Source: Fragum whitleyi
Lineage: Eukaryota > Mollusca > Bivalvia > Cardiida > Cardiidae
Length of the DNA: 64,000 nt
NCBI GenBank assembly: GCA_948146395.1
Contig: OX411544.1
Span: forward strand, 88,502,132-88,566,131
Reading direction: 5' to 3'
Shown here one piece after another: positions 11,301 to 23,300 of the stretch (positions are counted from its first letter, which is position 1; every line of letters starts with the position of its first letter). The notes beneath the pieces are model-generated. The model did no database searches. It was given only the letters and a program-made list of their open reading frames with translations, and was not told where the DNA came from. Both the position numbers and the translations under genes were made by a program.

Positions 11301-14300
11301 TTGTGACCTTGACCTTTAATGTTTGTTAACAGAAAAGATATGGCACAGCCCTGGCAACAAAATTGTCATATGGCTAATGGCAACAAAGTTCATTATTCTA
11401 GGAAACTTTGTTCTTATGTTAGAGCACGGTAACAAAAAAGGTCTTAGGAGGTATGTCAGACCAACAGGGTGAAACCAATATTCCCCTCTCTACTTTGTAG
11501 ATGGGGGCAATAATAAAGAAATAATCTTTACATGGACAAATTAGTAAACAAAACAAAATCTTGGCACACTATTGAGACAACAGACACAGCATGATCCTAT
11601 AACCTCACCTTTAGCATTTAGTGTTCAGGTGAGATACAAAACTCAACTTAATTGATATTATATATTTTCAAGGGAAAAAAAATAGGTCATCCTTTTGAGG
11701 ACAAACTGAATTTCATATTCAGGGTTTCAAGAAGATCTTTTTGTAAAACACTTCTGCCCTTGAAATGGCTTATTTTTTTTAATAAGTTTGACCTTGAAGA
11801 ATCCCTTGAACTTGATGGATGATATTGAATTTTCTGCTTTGTTCATGTAAAATATGAGCATTGTCAATCCAAAAGTGTTGAAGTAATAGAAAAATATTTG
11901 GTTTTCAGGTTAAGTTTTGGCAGACAGACAGACTTGGTAAAACAATATGCCCCCTATCTTATTGATGTGGGGGCATAAAAATGTCTTTTAACTCAAGTCA
12001 CTTATTTTCAAGCCCCTGAGTAATAAAAACATTGTGTGAACATAGCAATTTCTCTTTTTCCCTACATACTAGGTACACGCATTAATATTTCAGAGTACAA
12101 TCGCTTTGAATTCTAGCTTCTTTGGAATTTACCTAAATGAACAATTACTGTATTCATTCCAAAATCAGGGTTTAATACTTTTTTGCCTTCAGCATGCAAG
12201 ACCTGTATGTCCTAAATCTTTTTGTATCTCCCTGATAATAACAAGTCCTTGATGGAAACTTATATCATTCTATTAATAATTATTCTATGATAAGGAAAAT
12301 AGTGAGTGAATAGAAGAAAATGCATATAATAAGCAATAACTTCTTTTCTCACAATGTTTTCCTCAGTGGAATGAAACTCTGTGTGAAAAAGAAACAAATA
12401 AAATTACATGATTTGGCAAAGAAGAGCACAGCATGCCAGTACCGACAATCTGCTGCAGGTGCTAGGTAATGAAAATATCTAAGAAAAAGGGGCATAACTC
12501 TTACAAATAGATGCTATAGTTATACCCCTTGATAGTCTTGGTAGCTATTGTGATAGTGAACACATGCCAAATTTCAAGTTCATATCTTCATTAACAACAG
12601 ATATGACCCAGGTTTAAATTTGTCAGTTGCCAACACATATGCCAATACAAATGCAAACAACACCAATGTGCTGATAATACCTTGATCTTTTGTTGTTAAA
12701 CAGCCAAGCTGAAAATCTTGGACAAGTACTATAAGCCTGAAGTACCTTTAATGGTGATTACTATCAATCCTCCCAAATATCTACAGGTCCTAGGACAAGT
12801 TTTAAGTATTGATCACTGAAAATCCTTAGTTATGTGCCACGAACTTTTCTAAACACAAGCCCAATTTTTACAATGGCACAATTACTCAGACTTTAGATCT
12901 GTATTTTTTTAACCTTGACCCTATTTTGTGTGTTGTCAAAGGGAATGAATTGATGAAACATTTTGAATGAGTACCCACACCATAGTACTTGATGAATGAG
13001 ATAAATTTTCATTTTGAAATGGAAATCACTAGCTCTGTGGGTGCCAATGCTTGGCTAGATGATCCAGATAAAAAAAAAAGCTTAGTAAAAAGGGGCATAT
13101 CACACAGTTGTCCACAGTAGATCATATAGTGAACACATATGGAAAGTTTCAAGCAGATCTCTATACAATTGTATTTTAAATAATGACAGAGATACAACGA
13201 CAGCATGATGAAAAACTTTCAATTTTTAGCTCGGCTGTTTTCGGAGAAAACCCGAGGTATTGCTATAGCCATTGTGTCGTTGTCGTCGTCATTGTCGTCG
13301 TCGTCGTCGTGCGAAAACTTTGACATTTTGTTACATCTCTGGTTCTACTGAAGGCATTCACTTGAAACTTGGCACACATGTTCACCATCAAAAGAGCAAC
13401 CTATACTATCAAGGGGGATAACTCTAGATGCATTTTGTGCAAATTATGCCCCTTTTTCGACTTAGATTTTTTCTCACCATCCAGCACTCGACAGCCGAGC
13501 GTAGGCACCCGTAGGCGGTGCTCTTGTTATGTTCTAAAACAGCCAAGCAAAAAGGAATGACAACTTTCACATAAGAAGAAAGATAAATTTATACACTATT
13601 TAATATTAATTCCAAATATTTTCAAATTTCCTTATTTTCAAAATTATTCTTGATATTCAGCCATTCCTGTTGAGTGAATACTCTCTGTAAATTCCTCATC
13701 TATTTCAACCATTTTTGTCCAGAATGTAAAATGACCATCAACCCAGCCTGGAATTAACATATTCTGAAAAATAAAACAAAAAATCATCACATTACTTGGC
13801 CCAAAACAATACAACTTTTTGCATGCTCTAATGAAAATTTTCTCAAACTATAGCTTGATTTAAACCTTTTATTTTGTATGAACATAAAAGATAATATTAA
13901 TAAGTTATAAATAACAACTTACTAATCTCACTTTCTATGTTCCACATTTATTTAGATTCTTGATTTAGCACACAACTGATTTTCTTTTGAAAACCAGAAA
14001 AGTTTAAGTTCCTCACACAACTGGTAAAATTTTAATTTCACATTTCATTTGGATAAATGAGATATCCTTGCACATGATATTCTGAACCAGGATTATCCCT
14101 GCAAGGGTTATTTAGCAGTTTATCTATTTGTAAATCCTTGATCTTTGACTGAATCCCAAATTGAGTAACCATTTGATTTCTACACACTTTTTCTCAAATA
14201 TTTACTTAACTTAATTCCAAATACTTAAAGCGTCAAAATGTGAAGAAACTTCAACAAAGTTCACTGTATGATGAAAGTATCAAATCAAAGTATTGAGGAT

Positions 14301-17300
14301 TTTGAGCAAAACCTTTTGTGTTGAAAATATTGGGTGTGTTGCACACAGTTTCATCTATGTCATACCTGAAATATTCTGTGGGGCAAACTCAAGCCTCAGC
14401 AAAATGGTTGTTACAATACAGGAAAAAAAATCAATGATATGGTAATTTAAAAAAAAAAAATGCACCCAATAATTTTATGTGAAATGGATTTGTAAATACC
14501 TTTCATACATACTTGATGCAATCTTGTAAGTTTTCATAACCCATCGCCCATCTTCTCTCAGTACTGATGATAAGGGGTTTATCTTTGTTGACCTTTTGAT
14601 CCCGGAAAGTCCTTAAATCAGGTCTTCTGCCCCTAGCTATTCTGTTAGATGATAGGCTGCCTTCTCATTTTAACATTTAATCAGTCCAGCATAATTCTAA
14701 TAGGTTCAGGAGGACAAACTTTGTCTAGAAATTAGAAATAACGCTTGTAAATGGTCAATACAGCAAATACACAATTGGAAAATTCATTCATATATAAGGT
14801 GATTGCTTTAGGAATTATTGTAATTTATATTGTGAATAGAATGCACAGTGCTCTCAATAAGCAGACGTCAACATCCAAAATTTTAGGAATTAGATCTGGA
14901 AAATCAGACTGACGTAAAAAACGTCTTGAGATTAAAAAAAAAAAAACATGATTTTGACCCCGGATGTTTTTTGATAATCAACGCGAGCATACATTATAGC
15001 TGACAAAATGTGTAACATACATTGTATTGGGCAGTCGCCATAACTACCATCTTTGCTTCTGCAATCTTGTCAGGTTAGCAACGCATCATTACAGCATCTG
15101 ACATTCTCTTTCTTTGTCAATACAGATCATGAGGGTCCTTTGATAGGACTTTTGAAACAAATGAAATTCCAATCAGGGGAATATTCCTAAGATCAAACAA
15201 AATTCATACAGCTCTGACCGATAAAATTTTGAAATATCGCTTTGCAAGAGTCTAGAATAGATCTATGGGTAATTAATTTGAAGTGAAAAAAAAGTGCTAC
15301 CGGAAGGCATTTCTGAAAGGTCAATCGACTATCCTCATTTAGAAACGGAATCCTCTAAGAACACGGGAATGTTTGTCACCCTTGGAAAGACTGGGAGGGG
15401 GGGGGGGGGAAATAAGGCTGTATAAATTTCCATTATATCGAAGGATACCAAAACATTGTAACTAAAATTTGTATAAGCAGCATTTCCTAGGTCCATCACA
15501 CAAGATTCATCTACAGAGCAATTCCATTTAGAAACTTCAGTTTCTCGTATTAGTTTCCAAATTCTATATAAAGAAATAAAGGGTAATTGTGCAACCAAAC
15601 TTTGTACCTACAGCTTAAAGTAAAAGCTATAAGTTTTAACGCTTGGAAGTTTATATTTAAAGACAAACCAAGAATAATGGACTTTGGGAACAATTAAACT
15701 TATTCTAACCAGGAAAGGAATGTTTGGAGGGGGGGATTCCTTAGTTTGAAAAAAGAATCCTGAAATTCCAACATGGAATTACAAAAATTCCTGATTTTGG
15801 CCCTTATTGAGAGCACTGTACAATATACTCTTATAACACATGTTGCTTAAATAGGAAATAGGGTCGAAAATTTATTGGTATGAATCTACATAAATGAACA
15901 CAATTTGATATATACATTTCCTATAATTTTTCTATACCTTTTGGGTAACAAGGTTTTATATGGGTTTAGTAATATTTGGAATTATGAATTTTTAGCCTAA
16001 TTCATTAAAACCATGGAATCATTTGTCAATTTTTGCATTCGAATCCGAAAGACTCGCTGTTTACGGAGTTGTAAGTTGTCTTAAATTTGTAAATAACTTG
16101 TTTTGAGCCCTACAGGACAAGATCCTATTACAAATCATCAAATGTCAGCTTTTTACATACCATCTATGTGCTATTCTTCTCAAAGTGAAAGGAAAAAGGC
16201 AAAAAAAAAAGATTCCATTTGAAAACGGCAGCCATTTTGGATTAGGATTTCTATAGACTGGAGACTTTTTAGACTTGGACATTATCAACTGCATTCGTTT
16301 TGGTAAAGTAAATATGCATGTAGATATTTTTTTAAAAAGTATTTTCAGAAACTATGGTTGTATTTAAAGATATTTAAAGATATTTAAAGATATTTACTTA
16401 AGAATAATACGATTTTTTCTTTTCTGAGTATATTAAGAATTTTTTTTTTATTTTTATTGGGGGGGGGGGGGGCTTCATATTTCACATGTATGATGATTGC
16501 TTGGGACAAGACCTTTCTGTTGGAAAAAGTTCTTGGTTATCAAGTCAAGGTCATTTTTCAAGGTCAAATTTGTAAAAGATTAAAACTTTACATTTTCTAA
16601 CTTTGTAATGGTAGGTGATAAAGCATTGATATTTTACTTATGAATTGCTTGTTACAAAGCCTTTTGGTGGATAGTAAAGTCAAGGTTATTTGCCAAGGTC
16701 GAGGTCATTTTTTTAAGATCACTGATTTTAGCATAAAAACTTGAACATTGGACAAAACATTTCAATGGTATGTGAAAGAGTGATTGAATGGAGTTTTACA
16801 CCGCTTTCAACATTTTTTTTTAGTTATGTTGCAGCATGAATTTTCCTCACAGTAATGATTTCTTTCACATGAAATGTTTAAGTTAGAAAAATACGCCCCT
16901 AACAAAAGTTTAAGTTATTTTACGCTTGCTGAAAGTGTCTTTCCGCCTCCATAAAAATGCTAAGTCTGTAAAATCCGTCTGTAGAAAAAGTTAAAGTGTT
17001 GAAGTACGCTTGTAAACATCAATAGAAATGAAATTCCGCTTTGAATTCATTTTACGCCTGTAATTTCTGATGTATTCCGCCAGTACTTTACGATGTAGCA
17101 GAGACGTAAATTTAACTTACGCCTGAGTTACAAGCGTAAATGACCGTTTCCGCTACATTTCCGTCTCATTTACGCCTATTTTCCAAGCGGAATCCGCTAC
17201 ATTTTTTCGTACGGGTTCTCAAAACTCACTGAACCTCCTAAACCTTATACTATTTTAAATGAAACTTTGCCAGAATGTATCTCCTGTGATCCTTTCCAAA

Positions 17301-20300
17301 AATGTTGTGACATTTCGATTTGGTCGTAAATATGAATGAGGTACCTGTGGTGCATTTTGAGACTATTTTCACATTTATTCTTGGAATAACATCTCATCAA
17401 CAAGTAGGCAAATGTGAATGAAAATTTGCCATAAAGGTACTTGGTAAGATCCACTGGACCAATAAATTCAGGTGAGTTGTTAAGGATCATTCAATGGAAT
17501 ATTGGGCTGTCTTTTTAGCTCACCTGAGCACAAAGTGCTCAAGGTGAGTTATTGTGATCTTACAATGTCCGTCGTCAACATGAGTCGTCCGTCGTCCACA
17601 ATTTCTTTAAACATCGTCTCCTCCTAGACCAGTGGGCCAATCTTGATGAAACTCGAGAGGGATGTTCCTTGGGTCAAGCTGTACCAAAGTTGTTCAAATA
17701 AATGAAATCCACCCTTAACTTTCCCTTTACCCTTAACAAAAAGGGTGAAAATAGGAAAATCTTCTTCTCTGAAACCAGAAGGCAGACAGCTTTCATATTT
17801 GGTATGTAGTATCATCTAGTGGACCTCTGCCAAGTTTGTTCATATCAAGACCTTGGGGTCATGCTTGGGCTCTGCCTGGGCGCAACCCTTTTTACATAGA
17901 ATCAAAGAGCAAAAAATTGTTGAAAATCTTCGTCTCAGAAATCAGATGGCAGACAGCTTTCATCTTTGGTAAGTAGCATCATCTAGTGGACCTCTACCAA
18001 GTTTGATTATATCAAGACCCAGGGGTCATATTTGAACTTTGCCCTGGGGCATCCCTTTTAGCTTTTCTGAGCATGAAGGGTAAAAAAAGGAAACTCATCA
18101 AAAATCTTCTTCTCTAAAACCAAATGGCAGACAGCTTTCATATTTGGTATGTAGCATCATCTAGTGGACCTCTACCAAGTTTGTTCATATCAAGAACCTG
18201 GGATCATATTTGGGCTCCAACAGGGCACATCCTGTTTAGCTCATCTGAGCAGGATTTGTAAATTTGTATTTGCTCTAAGAACCCAAAATATCGAAAAATC
18301 TAGTCAAAACTTTGTTTGCTATTACAATAAATTCAAGCCTGTGGAGCTTTCTAGTTATCTTGTGCGCTGGTTACTTGTTTCAGTAGTATTATCTAAGGCA
18401 TTGACACTGCACATACGTCCTGTTTGGGAAGTATTTCAAATTATTCAGATATGAAGAGAGTATCTGCTGATTTTATGGAGGTGTGAAAGAAAAAACCTTA
18501 TCAAACTGAATGAATATGCGAAGCGAATTCATACATTAGTGTGATTATCTTTTTAGTTTCATAACTCTATGCAATCATAATATACTCTCTTCATTATCTT
18601 ATACATGTAATTTAATATTTTAAGCAAAACTGGTAACATTTATTAATTAAGTAACATTAATATGTTATGGGGCTGCTTGTTTGGAAGCTTACAAAATGTT
18701 TGATACTCAAACTTTTTTTCCAATGAGGAAAAGACCCAACTTTCAGCAAATCAGAATGCACTGATTGTATCGTACACAACTCAAATAATATCATTCATCA
18801 TAGAATCTTGCTAGTGAATGCTGCAAAAGTTTGACAGATGGCTTTGGATCTTAAACTGTCTGTGAGGCTAAATCTGGATTATTTTTGAACATCCCTTGTA
18901 TCTAACATAATTTCAAATTACTGATAAATACATGAAATAAGCTATTCAACTTGTTAATGGGTTAGCATGTTAACTTAACCCTTTGCTGTTTAATCCCTGC
19001 TTTTTATGGCCTGTGATTTTATGATTGAGAAATCATTGTGAAAAAAGAAGAAATTGCCTCTGACAAGCAATTTCTTATTTTTCCACACTATTTTCTACCC
19101 TACTGAATGGTTATTTTTCAAATTAAATCCACTTTTAATTTTCGTCTGCAAAACCTTTGAATTTGGACAGGTCCAAAATTTTGTAAAACAGGAAAGGGTT
19201 AATCATTACAAATGGGTTAGCATGTTAAGTTAATGCATGGTAATTAATCTTCGAACAACAGTTGCATCAGATAAACCTTCAGATATAAACAAAAGCACAG
19301 ATAAGAGGGGGGTAGAGCCAGGCTTAAATTTTCATTTCTCAATGAAACCCTATGTTGTGGGTACTCATTTGAATCGTCTTGAAAAGACGATTCCAATAAG
19401 TATCAACAATATAGGTTTTGTGCTGTTTTGTTTTTGAAAAACTTGGATATACAATACAAAATACCCCCTGTATCAGTAGCTCTGTATAAATAAGTTTTAC
19501 TTTAAAATGTTATAAATATTTCTATTAAAGTTTCATTTATCAAATACATGTATAGTCTTATTTTACTAACTTAAAGATATTACGAATAAATTATTATGTT
19601 GACAAGCAAACAAAAGCAATCAAAATAGGGACATACTTGAAATTTTGATCTTCGAAGGTTCAATTGAATTATTGGAGCAATGAAGAACACTCCCTTTTGA
19701 TGATTTAAATAAAGAAATAACACCTATTTATAAATGTTATTGAATTTGAGCCTGAGATTATCAATAATTTCATATTATGTACATAGCAAAGACTCTGACC
19801 TGAGCCTGTGCATCCGCAGTCTGACCAGAAATTCTTCACTATGCATTAGTAGATAGATAAAGTCTCAAAGTACATGTACACAATCAGGTAACTTTATATT
19901 TACAGTTTATATTTACAGTAGGTGGCTGTCGATGCTGCTCAATGTTTTCACCTCATGCACATTTCAAATTGTTAAAAATATCACCCACAAGCTAATTTGT
20001 GACCCGTCGCGTGAATTTCGACCATCTGGGAACTCTGTGAAATGAATATTTGAAAAAGAGATTGGGTCCATTTACTGCATATGTCAACCAGTGGTCGCAT
20101 TTCAAAAACTCTGTCACTGGAAGGTTACTAAGATTTATCATTCTAGATTCAGATTATAAGCAGATAGTGAAAAAATTTGACCCAAGTCAGTCTGTGTAAA
20201 CCGCGCAGTCTGACTGGGGTTGACTTTTCACACACTACCTAGATGGTCCTTTTTGCGTGACGGGTCACATTTGTCTTATCTTTGACTTGCAGGTATATTC

Positions 20301-23300
20301 TACTTCAACAAACGTTTTGTGACCATCATATCGGATGAAATAGATGGAAAAATTGTTACTCCAAAAGAGGTTTGTCTTAGTAAAAATAGTTCTTTTTTTT
20401 CCTAAGGAGCAGTTCTTATGTTGTTAAAACCTATTTGAAATTGTCTCAATGATACCTGATTCCATTGGGCTTGAACATCATAGAACTCAGTGAGACTTAT
20501 TACCTGACTATCTATAATAAAGACATGTTTTATTTGTCATAAAATATTATATTAAGCAACCATTCTCATGAGTGACTGCTTTTTAACGGTCTGAAAAGTA
20601 GTCGCTTAACAAAAGAATTGCTGCACAGTCAAGTAATAAACAGAATGGCTTCTGCCAATTGAAAAACATTTCTTGAACAAACAGTGGCATGAAGGTCACC
20701 CTCCAATAATTTGCGATTTTGTTTGATAACTTAATGAATGATGTTACAATATTTGAAGGACGTGTCGTGACAGACGCCACAGAGGTCAAGGGGTGGGATC
20801 AGCTAAGAGTCATTAGGAACACATACCACTCAGTCAATCTCAGGATCAACCTAGATTTTACAAAGACAGAATATTTTTGAAAATTAGGGGAAAACCTTGG
20901 AAAAACTCAATGACGTTAGTTTATATGGTGCTATAGCCCTCGGTGTTCTAAAATTATCCATGTGATATAAAAAATATCATGCAGGATGTTATCACATGGA
21001 TATTTGTATAATTATAAGATAAAATATGTTCTAATAGGGTTTTAAGGGATGCAGGTTTTGTGAGTCAGAGACACACCCAAATAAGTAGCCTGGACTCTCA
21101 AAACTAAACAATGTGAGTCTCATGGAACCCTCTTGGGATCAACCTCAGAAAAGATTTGAAGACTGTTTTAAAACAGTCTTCAATTTTTTCCTGAAGTTGA
21201 GCCCCAAATACTCATATATATCCAACTCTTTCTTCACACTTTTCGAGATTAGACTTTATCTAAAGCAGGAACTCCTAAACAACAACAAAGGACCCTTAAC
21301 TCTTGTCATGCTGAACCCGGAATATTCCTGCTTTGGCAGGAGCTATAGACAAACATCAGCCTGCACACATGTGCAGTCTGATGTTAGTCTACACCACCTG
21401 TTTATTCACTTTCAAACCAGAATTGTCAATAGATTAAGTGTTTCAAATAAAAATTGACCTACAGTTGGTACTTTCAGAAGTTTTTGCCCTTTGAAAATGA
21501 TGAAAATTTTTAGCCAAAATTTATTCAGTATGACAAGGGTTAAGTTCCTAATTGTTGAGTCTTTTAGACCCCATTTCATTAAAGTCAGACTAAACCCCGC
21601 CCCCTGATATGCCCTAACTTAGTAAGGGTAGAGGTCTAAATTATGTCGTATATGAACAAAACTTATTTTCTACATGTAAGATGAATCTCAAAATAACCTG
21701 AAATTCGACTATTTATTAGAAAATGATGCCTTTTTAATCTCTTAACCTTGGCTTGAGAAACTGTTTTATCATTTTATATTTCAGATTAAGAAGTATCTAG
21801 ATAAATATGTTATTGGACAAGATTCTGCCAAGATTGCCTTGGCCACAGGGACATATCAACATTACAAACGGACAATGCAGCACATGCAACAGCCACCTAA
21901 AGCAAAGAACATGAAAATATTTGCTTCTCCAAGTAAGTTCTGTGTCTTACCTGATCCATCACAATTCCACTCTTTAAAGACCCAAGTGAAGAAAAATCTT
22001 CAGAAAACATTGTAAGAAATTAAGAAAGTGCTTGTGGCAAATTTTTTTTTTTTTAAAATTCATCAACTGAAAATATATGTACTGCTACTTAGACCAATTT
22101 GGATCAGCCTTAGATTATTATTTTTTATTTTTTTTATTTTTTTATTTTTTTTTTTTTGGGGGGGGGGGGGGGGGGTAATTTCAAAGACAATTACATTTCA
22201 AGAAAAGAAGAAGCATGAGATGATTGAAAGAGGGCTTGTGCTAGCCTTTGAAGAGTCATTTACCATTTAAACACGTATTTCTGGAGACCAAATCTGTTTT
22301 TGAAGTATTAATGTAGAAAGACACATTCATAGTTACATAAACTTAGCTGTTAAAATTAGGCTGTCAAGGGGACTAATACCCCCCTACAAGTGCTTGTCAA
22401 TAATGAAAAGCATTTTTCCATCAAAGGGCCATAACTCTATCAAAACTATATGGATTGTAACCAAAATACAGTGTCTATATTAGGAGGGGGGATCGTGCAT
22501 TTTAGCACATACTTCTGAAAAATCCCCCCTGTTTTTGAAGTTGGAGGGGGATTTTTTTACAAAGAGAGAGAGCAAATATTTTCACCTTTTTTGGAACGTT
22601 GACGATTTTCAACAAAATTCCCCCCCCTACTTTTTGAATCCTAGAATAGACACTGAACTATCACTTACACATCTCTGCATGATACTGATCACATCTGTAA
22701 TGTTTCAATGAAGTCCACCCATTAGATTCTGAGAAATTGAGCATACAAGACAGATAGCAAGATTGACCAACCTACGGACGGACTGACAAGCTGACACCTT
22801 TATACCCCCCAAACAAAGTTTAGGGAGGTACAATAAATTCACCAGTTTATAGAAATAAACATTTTATTGTTCGTATTACGAGGGTTAATCCAATAGTTCG
22901 TATAATGAGGTTATAAATCTACAGAAAAGCTTACTATCAAAATAAAAATTATACAGTCTTTTAATACATCATCTGTGTGATAAACATGCAAAATTTTATA
23001 TGCTTACATTCAATAATGGCTGTAAAGGGTATAAATCAAGACAGGGACCCTGCATGTAGGCGAGGGAGCAAGAACGTCAAATGCAACGTTATTATTAACT
23101 CTCTTCTACATAGCCTACATGCTAACTCTTATTCCTTTCTGTGCCTGATAAACCAACTTACAGAAATTATCCACATAACATTTGGAACCAAATTAGCTTA
23201 CATTTTCTATATGCATGGTATTTCTAGCATAGTTGAGATCCAGATAAAGGGCCGTTATTTTGGAAAACAATGAGAATCGTTTGGGATAAGTTCGTTCGTT

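Larger units (their letters stand above)
10743..17215. mobile_element. 6.5-kb insertion with GTACGAAAAA ends and subterminal repeats
   Basis: The left end reads CCTGTACGAAAAA and the right end TTTTTTCGTACGGG. The first and last 350-450 bp are dense in GGCGTAAAATAGACG, AAGCGGAATT and CAGGCGGAA words in opposite orientation at the two ends, including a pair of about 151-bp units starting at 10843 and 10994. Such short clustered subterminal words resemble CACTA/EnSpm-type DNA transposons. The target duplication is ambiguous (TT or TTC). The interior carries other repeats and no recognisable transposase. Confidence 0.65.

Noticed and set aside
16013..16070. Alternative ClpX first exon: ATG, 19 codons, donor GTAAGT, same phase as exon 2 requires
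   Set aside because: It lies within the 6.5-kb transposon-like insertion. Its peptide is less presequence-like than the one at 5335, and such short open stretches before GTAAGT are common by chance. Transcript data could still revive it.
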